A stretch of 64,000 nt of DNA from Heterodera schachtii (Eukaryota; Nematoda; Chromadorea; Rhabditida; Heteroderidae), in NCBI GenBank assembly GCA_023374025.1, contig SIJG01000067.1, positions 436,124 to 500,123 on the forward strand. Reading direction: 5' to 3'. Numbering within the stretch: the stretch's first letter is position 1; each line of letters begins with the position of its first letter. Below, one piece after another: positions 24,540-36,065 of this stretch. The position numbers and the translations under genes are program-made. The notes under the pieces are model-generated. The model did not search any database and had not been told where the DNA came from. It saw only the letters and a program-made list of their open reading frames with translations.

Positions 24540-25690
24540 TGAGGAAAAACGACTAATTTCAAAACTACCAATAGAAATATTATATGACCTAATAATCCTT
24601 CGTAATTATGCTTACAAATAACTAGTCAATGTTAGATGTTCCTTTTACATCGCCTATCGACTGATCGGTTGGCATTCAGTAGCCATATAAACGGAAAATG
24701 CCAAAATTGCATTTGCAAAGATGCAGTGCATTTTCAGGATAAGAAAGAATTGAAAATAAATTATTTAAATTAGCAAGTAAAGTTTTGTGCTATTATAAAT
24801 TTTAGTTCAAACCCATTGAAATTTTTCTAGCAATTGCTTTTAAATTTTAGAATCATGACAATTTTATTTTTTTGATCAGAGCACATTTTTATTATTTTTC
24901 AAATATTTGTTATTTAAACTTTTTAAAAGGTTTTGAGGATTTTGATAAACCAAATAAAATATAATAATAATATTAAATAATATATTTTTTCAATTCAATA
25001 TGTTTCTTTTTATTAAAATTATAATGTTTCATGGTTAATATAAAAAAAATTATTTGATATATCCAACAGGAAACTCCCTCTTTCGCTAAAAATCCACATT
25101 GTGACAGAAGAAAATTAATAAATTCAATAAAATAGCGAATTTGTGTAGCAGTTGCAATATTATATCATTTTTATGAGTCTTTGTATATATTTTGATTTGT
25201 GAATAAATTTGGCCCTCCTTATTGCGATTTCAAATTTTTTTTTTAATTTCCTCAATTTTTTGCAAATATCAGATTTGTTGGTATAAATGTGTTAAAATTT
25301 CATTTGTGCGTTGAATCTTTTTGTAATGAAAAGTGGAGTCGATCATGACGATTCACAGAAAGGAATATTGCCAATTTGTGGATTTTTATTTTTTATTTTA
25401 GGTCACTTTTTTGCGAGACGTTTGCGCCTCCCGATTAAAAGGGTCATAACTTTTTTAAGCAAATTAGTAATTTGAAAATTTACAAAATCAAATTAATTAT
25501 TCTGCAAAATTATTTGTTTATTTATGAAAGAAATTTTTTATATTCACTCAGAACCAATTTTGTGGGTAGAGAGTATCATTGGGTTCTTAAGAAAAGTGTT
25601 TCCTTTTTTACAGAATTAGCCCATAAGCAATGTGCCGAGATAAAAAATGCCAAAGTTTTAGTGAATAATAAAAGAAATAATTATTTAATA
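24540..25690. repeat. AT-rich segment repeated at 28.4-28.95 and 33.8-35.05 kb
   Basis: From about 24960 the text (for example ATTATAATGTTTCATGGTTA, then GATATATCCAACAGGAAACT) recurs inverted at 28640-28950 and direct at 33800-34000; 25440-25690 recurs at 28380-28640 (inverted) and 34970-35055 (direct). It is the upstream flank of the small secreted-protein gene copies. No gene is seen within it. Confidence 0.65.
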
Positions 25691-25699
25691 CTTATGCAC

Positions 25700-26803
25700 C
25701 AGGGGTGTGACTTGTCTCAGAAAAGACGAGAGCGAGAGTTTGGCGAGAGGCGAGAGTCCCCAAAAAGACGAGAGCGAGAGTTTGGCGAGAGGCGAGAGTC
25801 CCCAAAAACACGAGAGTTGGCGAGAGGCGAGAGTTTTTCAATTTTTTTCTGTAGCCTTATTTTTTAATTTAAAAAAACTTCAAAATCGTATATTAAATTA
25901 GGGTTACGGGCCCGGGTATTTGGGCAAATACCGGGTCAGGGTATTGCCGGGTCCAGAAAAGCCGGGTCAGGGCCCTAGCTTTTAAACCGAGTCCATGTCC
26001 TGTAAAATCCAAAAAAAATCTTTAAAATTTTTTCATGAAAATAAAATAAATATTTTCATGAAATATATTTTTTTACAAACAAACTTTATTATTTGTCCAT
26101 TTTTTTGCCATTCAAACCACCTTTTTTTGCGGTGCGTTTTTTAAACTTCGGGGACAGTTGGGGTCGGACGGTGCCGGTAGGCGCCGCCGAAAAATTTTGA
26201 AAATTGACTTCGGATTTGTTAACAGATTTTATTCAAAAAATGACTTTTTTTGTGGCGCAGTTTTTTCAAAAAAACTTTTTTTGGAACATTGGGGGTCCGC
26301 CGGCGGTGCCGATAGGCGGCGCCGGAAAAATTTTGAAATTTTGAGTAAGATTTGTTTACAGAATTTGTCAAAAAATGATCAAAGTTTTGGTTAAATTTGC
26401 GGTTTTTAGGCTGTTTAAAAATAGAAAAAACAATAATTTTTAAGTTGAAATATTTTTATTAATTAAATTTCAATTAAAGAAAATATTAAAAAATTTATGT
26501 TCCGTTGGGGAATTGAACACAAGAGAAAAATAATGAAAGGCAGAAGGTTTAGCACACAGACCACATTTGAATTGGAGCTATCCAAAAATAGAGAAGATAT
26601 TAAGGAAGGAGAGAAAGAGATTTATGATTTTTTTTTTCGTGTAAATTTGAAAATTTTTCTGACTGCTCAAAAGCAATCTTTAGGGGTGTATTTTCAACTC
26701 TCGCCTCTCGTCCCAAAAAACGAGAGGCGAGAGACGAGAGGCGAGAGTACCAAAAATGGCGAGAGTTGGCGAGAGGCGAGAGGCGAGAGTTGTCCCACCC
26801 CTG
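25700..26803. mobile_element. non-autonomous hAT-like element with 8-bp TSD
   Basis: Begins CAGGGGTGTGAC and ends GTCCCACCCCTG, flanked by exact TTATGCAC repeats (25692-25699, 26804-26811). Arrays of GGCGAGAG/GCGAGAGT lie at both ends (25722-25835, 26695-26790), and two GC palindromes lie inside (26165-26189, 26298-26324). The paralogous DNA at 35045-35060 has a single TTATGCAC with no insert, an empty site that confirms the event. A frame at 26497-26640 (MFRWGIEHKRK) is not recognised. Confidence 0.9.
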
Positions 26804-26830
26804 TTATGCACATAATACATTTTAAGAAAT

Positions 26831-28040
26831 ATGAAACCAAATCTCTTTGTTCAAATTTTCCTAAATTTTCTGCAATTTTCCATTTGCAACCCCTACAAAT
26901 GGGACCCAATGAACTTGTCCAACAATGTCAACAAATTTGCCGAGTTTATGGACAAACTTTACAAAAATTACAGAGACGAACACGACAAAATGGGTCAGCT
27001 TATTTTACAAATTTTTATATTCTAAGACTTTTTGAAAAATTGGGATCAATTGAATAACAAATTCTGTTAACGAAAATTTTGTAATTTTTTGAATTAAATT
27101 TCCCGACTATTTTGGACTAAATCCCGATATTCGCTTGTGCTTCTTCTCGTGTCTCATCATCAGTGAATGGGTTTTTATGTTTAACATTTTTTGCGAATAT
27201 GTTATCGCATAATTAGTCAAAAATAGCATTTTTACATGTTTTCTTATCAATCAGAGCGACTTTTTAGCACATAAAAAACATATTTTAGATTTTTGGATCA
27301 TAAATAATGTTTCGGGGTTTTCTTAATTTTAGCGCATATTTTGGCGATTTTTTAAACAACTTTTTTGAAAAAATTTCTTTTTGGCTCAAAATTCTTGGCA
27401 AAATGATTTCTTCTTTAATTCAAAGTTAGATTTCAAAATGCCATGAAAATTAACGCCTAAAAGCATTGAAATGTTTTGATTAGCAGTGTGTTAGCGAAAT
27501 GGATAAAGAATGAGATTTTTTGAGAAATTAACATAATTTTTGAGCAGTTTTTTCGTTTTTGGATATATTTTGGACTTTTTGGGGTTTTTAGGACATCAAT
27601 CCGTTCTTTGATCTTCTCATTAATTCCTTTTCGTAATTTCTCTGCTTCACATTCAATTAAATTTCAGATACAATTCTGATTGATCCACCAAAGCCATACC
27701 CTCAAAATAATTATTCGGAGAAGCAAAAACGGACAGTTTTTAATTTGACATTTGTAAAATGTGCGGCAGAAATTGCCCATTTCCGAGTGATAAGCCAAAA
27801 CGAAAATTCAAAAGATGCTTATGAGAATTTAAAAATGGCACCAAGATTCAGTGCAGAACATGTAAAATATGAATTTGTTGGCTTTGTGCATTTTGACCAA
27901 TCGCTTGGCCATAAAATTGCAGAAAAATTCAAAAACGAATTTTTTTAACCCGAAAGAAGAAATTGACAAAAGTGTGCCGAACCAAGTTATGCAATTGGCC
28001 TTCTCATTTGCCGTGCGCATCATACTTTGCATAATGTAAC
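26831..28040 (+). pseudogene. small secreted-type protein, frameshifted copy
   Basis: Exon 1 (26831-26993) encodes a hydrophobic leader, MKPNLFVQIFLNFLQFSIC, followed by NPYKWDPMNLSNNV and a Lys/Tyr-rich helix. Exon 2 (27668 on) follows a TTTCAG acceptor and contains AEIAHFRVISQNENSKDAY and FVGFVHFDQSLGHKI. Near 27940 a seven-T run replaces the six-T run of the paralogue at 35089-36060; this puts TAA directly after EFF and removes about 35 C-terminal residues. The leader suggests secretion or membrane targeting. The family is not recognised. Either a truncated product or a pseudogene. Confidence 0.7.
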
Positions 28041-28130
28041 TTGGGATGGCGCGGAATTCCGATTTTGACATCATTTGGGTTCAAATTTTTTTTTTTTTTT
28101 GACAATTTAGTTAATAGAATTTGTTATAAA

Positions 28131-28340
28131 TTAGTAGAATACAAAAATTTGTAAAAGAAGCTGACCCATTTTGTCGTGTTTGTCTCTATAATTTTTGTAA
28201 AGTTTGTCCATAAACTCGGCAAATTTGTGGACATTGTTGGCCAAGTTCATTGGGTCCCATTTGTAGGGGTTGCAAATGGAAAATTGAAGAAAATTTAGGA
28301 AAATTTGAAGAAAAAGAAGAATTGGTTTCATTTTTCTAAA
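28131..28340 (-). pseudogene. inverted lone first exon of the secreted-type gene
   Basis: The minus strand encodes MKPILLFLQIFLNFLQFSIC followed by the same NPYKWDPMNLANNV segment as 35089-35254, almost identical to it. No second exon follows on this strand: the sequence beyond 28130 runs into the 3' end of the plus-strand copy. It is one arm of an inverted duplication. Confidence 0.75.
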
Positions 28341-29452
28341 AATATTAGTAATTTAAGTGGAATGTGCATAATTATTAAAGAATTATTTCTTTTATTTACT
28401 CACTAAAAACTTTGGCATTTTTATCTCGGCACCCGGGCAATATGGGATTATTCTGCAAAAAAGAAAACAATTTTCTTTAGAACCCAATGGTATTGTTTAC
28501 CCACAAAATTTGTTCTGTTGTAAAATACAAAAATTTCTTTCATAAATAAACAAATCATTTTGTGGTATAATTAATTCAATTTCGTAAATTTCTAATTATT
28601 ATTTTGCCTAAAAAAGTTATGACGACCCTTTTAATCGGGAGGCGCAAATGTCTCGCAAAAAAACATAAAAAAGCCCACAAGTTGGCAATATTCCTTTCTG
28701 TGGATCGGCATAATCACTCCACTTTTCGTTACAAAAATAAAATGAAATATTAATAAGTTTATACCAACAAATCTTTTTGATTTCGCTATTTTATTGAATT
28801 TATTAATTTTCTTCTGTCACTAAGTGAATTTTAGCGAGAGGGGGAGTTTTCTATTGGATATATCAAATAATTGGTTTTATATTAACCATTAAACATTATA
28901 ATTTTAATAAAAAGAAATATATTGAATTGAAAAAATATATTATTACTAGGGTTCGAAGTTGTATTAAATAATAAGTAGAGAAAAAGCCTACTTTTGTTAA
29001 AAGCAAAACTAATAATTGATTAAAAAATGATAAAACCATTAAAATGAGTAAAATTAAAAACGAAAAGAAAAAATAATAAATAATAAGTAAAGAAAAAGCC
29101 TACTTTTGTTAAAAGCAAAACTAATAATTAATTAATAAATGACAAAACCATTAAAATGAGATGAATTAAAAATCAAAAGAAAAAATAATAAATCATAAAT
29201 ATAGAAAAAGCCTACTTATGTTACAAGCAAAACTAATAATTGATTAACAAATGACAAAACCATTAAAATGATTTTTGGCCAAATTTGTTGAGTTCCATTT
29301 GTTGGGGGAGGGCACACAAATGGAAAAATGAAGAAAAATTTTTTATTGCAATCTGCTTTTTCTCTTCCGTTCTCTTGTTAATGATGTAATTATTATATAT
29401 TTTTTATTACAAATAGTTTTGACCACTCATTAAAATTTTATAAAAAAATTTG

Positions 29453-30047
29453 TTAGTTTTTTTGTTGCGGTTTTTGAGTCAATTTAATAAAATAAAGGGA
29501 ATTTTGGAGTTGTTGCGCGTGGCGAATTGGACTGATATTTGGAGTTAACGTAAGAAAATTATCGTTTTCACGTGGTGTCACATTTCCGGCTATTTGGTTT
29601 GGTCGAAGAAGACCCCTGTCTACCAAATTCTCGTCCCCATTTGCACCCTGATTTCGGTTACTTTGATCCAGTAGGAGGTGTTCGTCTTCTGCGTTCAGCT
29701 CTCTCAATTGTTCATTCACATTGAGCAATTGGTTGTGTATTTCTTGCTCATCCATTTGAGTCCCTGAATGGTTCTGATTTCCATTAATTTGCTCATTATT
29801 CTCTTCATTTCTCTGTTGAAAATTTGTGATCGAAAAAAAATCATGTCTTTAGCCTTTATTTCCTTCCACTAATTGCTGAATGTAAGCCACAATATGTGTG
29901 GTGCAATCTCTTTCTGTGAGTATTGCCGAAGATTCGAATTCAATGCAACCTATTACTGATAGTGCTGCTTTCAAATGATGCGATTGTAATTGATTTTGTC
30001 CGGACTGGGGAACAAAATGAGTTTGAATGGCGTTTGATGCCGTAACA
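29453..30047 (-). CDS. hypothetical two-exon gene inside the 4.8 kb element (5' incomplete)
   Basis: Exon 29870-30047 (minus) follows a CTGCAG acceptor and encodes a segment with ASNAIQTHFVPQSGQNQLQS and CIEFESSAILTERDCTTHIV. A GTGGAA donor joins in phase 0 to exon 29453-29812, which starts RNEENNEQINGNQ and holds a Glu/Asn/Gln-rich helix (MDEQEIHNQLLNVNEQLREL) before ending in KLTQKPQQKN. Amino-acid usage is normal, unlike surrounding spurious frames. The upstream start exon was not found. The last 60 bases recur near 32695-32750. Family unknown. Confidence 0.5.
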
Positions 30048-30807
30048 CTGCAGCGCGGCGTATATTGTTAGCCCAATCTGTGGATATAACTTTTTCGACT
30101 TTTCCAGACTTTTAAATTAGTGCTCAATCTATGGATCACCAAATTTGTCTTTTCGAATGAATTGTTCATATTCCCTCACTTTAATCTCACTAATCTCCAC
30201 TAATCCAAATTGTCATTGAAGCTTACCCAGAATTGCAGGAGCGCCAAGTCAAATATTCTCCAATTTTCGGCCGACCTTGACACAAATTTTCGCTCGTCGA
30301 CAAACAATTATACCACAACAAATTCCAAAATTAAAACCTGTCCAAACAAATAAAACAAATTCGTACAACACAATTATCCAAGCGTTTTCACCAAACAGCA
30401 CGATTTATTTCCACAATAATATTCAAAAGTTCGGAGGAGAGAAAATTGAGAAGCAAATAAGTCATTCACAGCCAAAAATAACAATCTGAAGAACTGAGAA
30501 AAAACAAAACAAAATTGAGAAGACAAATTAACAAAACATAATGCCACAAATTAATTAATTTTAAATTAAAAAAATGAACTCAATTATCACAATAAAAACT
30601 GAAAATGTCAAAGAAATTCAATGACTTGAGCAAACAAAAAGCACCACAAAATATTGGCAAAATGGAGACAAAATTATGGATGGGGCAAACAACAAAATTC
30701 ATAACAAGAAAACATTTTGGAGGGAATTGGCATGGCGGTGGGGATGACGGCACAACAGGAGGAAGAGCTGAATTCAGAGTTAAGATACGGTGGAAGCGAA
30801 GGGACTG

Positions 30808-30911
30808 ACGGACGGGCATTTTTTGAACTTGAGAAGGTTGCCAAGATGTTCAAACAGCGGAGTGTTCGGCTAGGCTACACGCAGACGGATGTCGGACAGC
30901 ACTTGGATTAA
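30808..30911 (+). pseudogene. captured POU-specific domain fragment (left arm)
   Basis: The frame reads FELEKVAKMFKQRSVRLGYT followed by QTDVGQHLD and a stop. This matches the first helices of the POU-specific DNA-binding domain, whose hallmark is E-L-E-x-F-A-K-x-F-K-Q-R-R-I-x-L-G-x-T-Q-x-D-V-G. The second half of the POU-specific domain and the homeodomain are absent. It appears to be an exon of a host POU gene captured in a transposon arm and is not a functional factor. Upstream frame from about 30732 is open (MAVGMTAQQEEELNSELRYG) and may be host-derived. Confidence 0.8.
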
Positions 30912-31598
30912 CCTTCTACATTTTGAGTGACCATGACATTTAGCCTGATTCTTTGAAATTCCGCTTCGTAATTCTTTTTTTTTTTGGTTCAATCGGCAGC
31001 ACTAGATTTTGAAATTCACAAATTTTTGCAATTCCACAAAAAGTATCTTCTGGTGTTTTTTTATAAATATTATTTGATTCATCGTTTCTTAAACAATTTT
31101 TTGAATAATTTAAATTCCAAGCGTTTTGGTGAAAATATTTTTTGCTGCAAAATTAAGAATTTTTCAGAGCTCGTTTGGACTTTGACCTGGCTTTTCTGAA
31201 CCAAGCAATACCCAAATTCGGTTACAAATATCTTAATTTAAAAAAAAAATTGTTGCAGCGGTGCTTTTGGAAACCGAAAATAATAAAGCAGCTTAAATTT
31301 CGAATTTGTCAAAATTTGGTAAATTTGTAATAAATTGTCGGCAAAAAGCCACAAAAATTTGCACTTCCCGGCAGAAGGGGAAGCAGACTCTCCCGGTAGA
31401 AGGGGGGAGTCTTTTAAGCAAAGCGAATTTCTGTCCAAAAGACAGAAACTCACAGAGTCCAAAGGGACAAATTAAAGGAGGAAATTCCTCTCCTTTACCG
31501 AAGGGACAAGTTGGAAGGAGAAATCCTTCTCCTTTCCTTTGATAAGCCTTTTCTGACCCAACAGGGGTCAATGGCTTAATGGTCTGTATTAAAGGCTC

Positions 31599-32029
31599 CC
31601 GGACAATCCGTCAATGGACAATCCGTCAGTGGATAATCCGTCAGTGGTCAATCCGTCAGTAAGTGGACAATCCGTCAGTGGACAATCAGTCAGCAACTAA
31701 TACACAAGCAAATTATTTTTAAAACACCCTGATTTATTTAAAATCATGTGAAAATTAATTTAAGTCGTTAAAATGTGAATTAATAATTTCTGTTATTTTA
31801 TAAAAATTATGAAATAATCATTTTTAAAAGAATAAATGATAATTTCTCGAAATGAACAATTAATAAACGGTAAAATAACTAGAAACCTTAAGAATCTATA
31901 AAAAATTATATTTATTAAATTTAACAATCATTTTTGCAAAATTTTTGATCATTACTCAAAAAAATTTGCTGACGAATTGTCCACTGACGGATTGACCACT
32001 GACGGATTGTCCACTGACGGATTGTCCGG
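31599..32029. repeat. nested element with CAATCCGTCAGTGG arrays
   Basis: Starts CCGGACAATCCGTCA and ends in the inverse. ACAATCCGTCAGTGG is repeated five to six times at 31601-31690 and inverted three times at 31968-32027. The interior is AT-rich. It is another member of the array-terminated class. Confidence 0.7.
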
Positions 32030-32398
32030 ACCCCTTTGTAGACGCACGCAATTTTCTTTTATTTGTCTCACTTTTTTGCTGGCAAATAACGATGATTTTC
32101 AGTTTTGTACAAATTAATGAAGCGGCTACTTCTATATTCATTCTCATTAAGAAGGATTAATATTTTCAATTAAATGCGTAAAAAAGAATTGTAACACAAT
32201 GAAAATGAACCAAGAATGGCCAAATTAATATGGTTGAAATGTTACCATTTATTTGGCAAGATGCAAAAGAATGTGAAATAAATCTCCAACTTGCATTTTT
32301 CATAATGTTGAACCAAAAAAAAAAAGAATTACGAAGCGGAATTTCAAAGAATCAGGCTAAATGTCATGGTCACTCAAAATGTAGAAGGTTAATCCAAG

Positions 32399-32492
32399 TG
32401 CTGTCCGACATCCGTCTGCGTGTAGCCAAGCCGAAAATGCCGCTGTTTGAACATCTTGGCAACCTTCTCAAGTTCAAAAAATGCCCGTCCGT
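32399..32492 (-). pseudogene. captured POU-specific domain fragment (right arm)
   Basis: Inverted copy of the fragment at 30808-30911, differing mainly at KQRHFRLGYT versus KQRSVRLGYT, then QTDVGQHLD and stop. The two arms have begun to diverge, so the element is not brand new. Confidence 0.8.
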
Positions 32493-33997
32493 CAGTCCCT
32501 TCGCTTCCACCGTCTCTTAACTCTGTTATTAGTGCTGTTCGAGACCCAAAAAACCCGAGACTCGATTTTCGTATTCGCTTAACTTTTAAAATTTTTTGTG
32601 ACTCTATTCTTAGCTAATTTTTGGTTTTTTTTTATTTGATTCAAATGCATCATATTAATCAATCCAAAAAAGCACAAAACAAAACAAAAAATGTTTAGTT
32701 TTTTTGCGGTTTTTGAGTCAATTTAATGAAAATAGGGGCTTTTGGATTTAAAGGCTTCTTGGGAAAGAATCAACAGTTTGAAAACCGATATAAATATTGC
32801 GCTGGCTCATTTATTTCGTCGCAATTTGTGCTGTTAGCCGCGCAGTTTAAATGATTTGAATTCAAATTCTCAAACATTAGGGCTGAGAATTTAAGCCATG
32901 TACACAATTATTCCCTTTAGGGCAAATATGTATTACCCTAATCTCGAATGGACCCTTAACATGTAAATTTAGCATTTTTTATTAAAAATATTTTTATTAC
33001 CATTTTTATTATTTTTTTTTCTTTTGGTTTTTAATTCTACTGTTTTAATGATTTTTCATTTTGTAATCAATTATTATTGCTTTTAACAAAAGTAGGCTTT
33101 TCTCCACTTATTATCAAAGAAAAGAATGAGATCACCACTATATGTAAATGAACAATGCCTTTTATTTTCCTAACAGTCAAAAAATCAATCAATCAAATCT
33201 AAAATATCTTTTTCCATTATTTTAATGGGCCAAAACGTCATGATCGTGTAAGTAGAAGAAAGATTTGGCCATCATAAATAGTCGTGCCATTTAACGACGG
33301 GCAAACATTCCGCTAAAAAACCAAAATTCACACAAAGAAAAATACTCCCATTTGCGCTTTATTTTGCCCCTTTATCATGAACAAATTCATCCACTTTATG
33401 AAACAATTTCCGACCATTGGGCTGCTAGTGGCTTTCCGTGGCAAAAATGCTTAAAAAAGCGAAAAAATACGCCCCCTAAGGATCGACTTTTTGGGAATTT
33501 TTAAAAAATATACCCTTAAAATCGAAAATTTTTTAATTTTTTGTAAGAACTTTTGGGAAAAAATTTATTTATATAAAAATGTAATTTTGTTTTAACATAT
33601 AATAAAATTTTAAATTTGGAAATTCAATATTTTGCAATTGTTTAAAAATTGCTCCCTAGCCCTTGTTTTGGTGTTTTATAAGTCAATTCTTAATTTATAC
33701 AGAATTTTTATCATTTTTTGAGAGTTAAAAGCCATTTTTTTAGCAGTTTTTAAGGCATATTTGGCATACAATTTCGAACCCTAGTAATAATATTCTTTTT
33801 TCACATCAGTATAATTTCTTTTTATTAAAATTATAATGTTTCATGGTTAATAAAAAATAATATTTGATATATCCAATAGGAAACTCCCCTCTCGCTAAAA
33901 TCCACTTTGCGACAGAAGAAAATTAATAAATTCAATAAAGTAGCGAAATTATGTAGCAGTGGCAATATTATATCATTTTTATGTTATTGTATCATAC

Positions 33998-34780
33998 GTG
34001 ACAAAAGGGCAAATGTGGGCGAAGTGACAAAAGTGCGAATGAGGGGTGACCAGAAGAGGCGGGTCATTTCAGTACTGAATAAATGATTTTGATTAATTAA
34101 TAATATAATTATTTTAATTTATTAATTAGATTTGTTGACCATAATTATAATTTGATTTTTTTTTACCTGTTTTCCTTTCAATCAGAGCGAGTTTTTAGCA
34201 CATATAAAAACATTATTTTGGGCTTTTGGCGAATAAAAAACATATTTTGGGGTTTTGACCGTTTTTGACACATATATTGTCGATTTTTTTTGATAAAATT
34301 TGAATTTTTTTTACAAAAGTTCCTTTTTTGACAACCAAATTCTTGGAAAAAATGTCCCCAAAAGTATTCAATTTTTATTTTTTGCATTTTTTGACCTTTT
34401 TGAGGATTTTTTTTCCCTTTTAAGGCTAAATTTGTATTTTAGTGAAAAAAAATTCCGGAAAATAAGTAAATCTATGAGAGCAAGAAAAAAATTTACGCCA
34501 AAAAGCATTATAATGTTTTTATAGCATTGTACTAGCGAAATGGATAAAAAATGAGACTTTTTTGAGAAATAAACTTATTTTTTGACCAGTTTTTCTTCAT
34601 TTTTTGGCACACATTTTGGCCTTTTTGGGGTTTTTAGCACATATTTTGGGGTTTTTAGCACATTTTTTGGGCTTTTTAGCACATATAAATCCGTTCCCTG
34701 ATAATAACTCTTCCGTACTGAAATGACCCGCCTCTTCTGATCACCACTCATTCGCACTTTTGTCACTTCGAAACAGCATC
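33998..34780. mobile_element. 783-bp element with long direct flanks
   Basis: TTGTATCATAC occurs directly at both sides (33987-33997, 34781-34791), a 9-11 bp duplication more like Mutator-type than hAT elements. Inside each end CGAAGTGACAAAAGTGCGAA and the following AGAAGAGGCGGGTCATTTCA are inverted copies. No transposase frame; the interior is AT-rich. Confidence 0.7.
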
Positions 34781-35088
34781 TTGTATCATACCTGAACAAG
34801 GGGGGAGTCAGTGAAGGGGTCTTACGATGACTTTGCCCCCCCCCCCCCCCCCATGGGGGGGGGGGGTCGAAGCCCATTTGCATTACGATCGACCATTTCT
34901 TCATTTTTTTTGCCTATTGAAGACCCCTTTTTTGTTGCTTTTTAAACCACTTTTTTCAAAATAATAATTAGAAATTTACGAAAGGTGCCGAGAGATGAAA
35001 AATGCCAAAGTTTTTAGTGAGTAAATAAAAGAAATAATTCTTTAATAATTATGCACATTCCACTTAAATTACTAATATTTTTAGAAAA

Positions 35089-36060
35089 ATGAAACCAATT
35101 CTTCTTTTTCTTCAAATTTTCCTAAATTTTCTTCAATTTTCCATTTGCAACCCCTACAAATGGGACCCAATGAACTTGGCCAACAATGTCCACAAATTTG
35201 CCGAGTTTATGGACAAACTTTACAAAAATTACAGAGACGAACACGACAAAATGGGTCAGCTTCTTTTACAAATTTTTGTATTCTACTAATTTATAATAAA
35301 TTCTGTTAACTAAATTGTCAAAATTAAAAAAAATAATAATTAATTTCCTTAAATTTGTATTTGCGAATATATTATCGCATGAAAGCCTCAAAAATAGCCT
35401 TTTTACATGTTTTCTCTTATAGATTAGAGCTAGTTCTTAGTACATAAAAAACATATTTTAGATTTTTGGCTCATAAATAATATTTTGGGGTTTTATTACT
35501 TTTTAGCGCTTATTTTGGCTATTAAAATTTAAATGAGATTTTTTGAGAAATTAACGTCATTTTTGAGCAGTTTTTCATTTTTGGATAAATTTTGGACTTT
35601 TTGGGGTTTTTAGGACATCAATCCGTTCTTTGATCTTCTCATTAAATCCTTTTCGTAATTTCTCTGCTTCACATTCATTTAAACTTCAGATACAATTCTT
35701 GTTGATCCACCAATGCCATTCCCTCAAAATAATTATTCGGAAAAGCAAAAACGGACAGTTTTTAATTTTACATTTGTGAAATGTGCGGCAGAAATTGCCC
35801 ATTTCCGAGTGATTAGCCAAAACGAAAATTCAAAAGATGCTTATGAGATTTTAAAAATGGGCCCAAGATACAAAACAAGAGATGCAATAATTGAATTTGT
35901 TGGCTTTGTGCATTTTGACCAATCGCTTGGCCATAAAATTAATGAAAAATTCAAAAACGAATTTTTTAACCCGAAAGAAGAAATTGCCAAAAGTGTGGTG
36001 AACCAAATTATGCAATTGACCTTCTCATTTGCCGTGCGCGTCATCCTTTGCATAATGTAA
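35089..36060 (+). CDS. small secreted-type protein, intact copy
   Basis: Two exons, 35089-35254 and 35690-36060, join in phase to 178 residues. The leader MKPILLFLQIFLNFLQFSIC is a plausible signal peptide with a cleavage site near SIC/NP, then NPYKWDPMNLANNVHKFAEF and a basic helix. Exon 2 has a single conserved Cys (VKCAAEIAHFRVISQNENSK), the motif FVGFVHFDQSLGHKINEKF and a hydrophobic C-terminus ending VILCIM. The donor is G/GTCAGC and the acceptor CTTCAG. The frameshifted paralogue at 26831 is highly similar, so the duplication is recent. Family not recognised; a secreted effector-type role is possible but unproven. Confidence 0.65.
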
Positions 36061-36065
36061 CAAGG

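Larger units (their letters stand above)
30775..32525. mobile_element. element with 218-bp inverted repeats carrying POU-domain fragments
   Basis: 30775-30992 and 32308-32525 are almost perfect inverted copies. Each arm encodes the start of a POU-specific domain (see the separate entries). Between the arms lie short repeats at 31370-31550, a nested array element (31599-32029) and a stretch shared with 15820-16005. No transposase is present. Confidence 0.75.
28949..33783. mobile_element. 4.8 kb composite element with TAGGGTTCGAA termini
   Basis: TAGGGTTCGAAGTTGTAT at 28949 is answered by ATACAATTTCGAACCCTA at 33766-33783. Just inside the left end a unit of about 110 bp (with AGAAAAAGCCTACTTTTGTT) is repeated three times (28965-29265), and one inverted copy lies at 33020-33110. 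The DNA outside the two ends is itself inverted (28.4-28.95 and 33.79-34.0 kb), so the element sits at the centre of a large inverted duplication. It carries a two-exon minus-strand gene and a nested element with POU fragments. Confidence 0.6.

Noticed and set aside
31293..31571. Frames across GGGACAA/AAGGAG short repeats
   Set aside because: Driven by internal short repeats of a nested transposon; no gene evidence.
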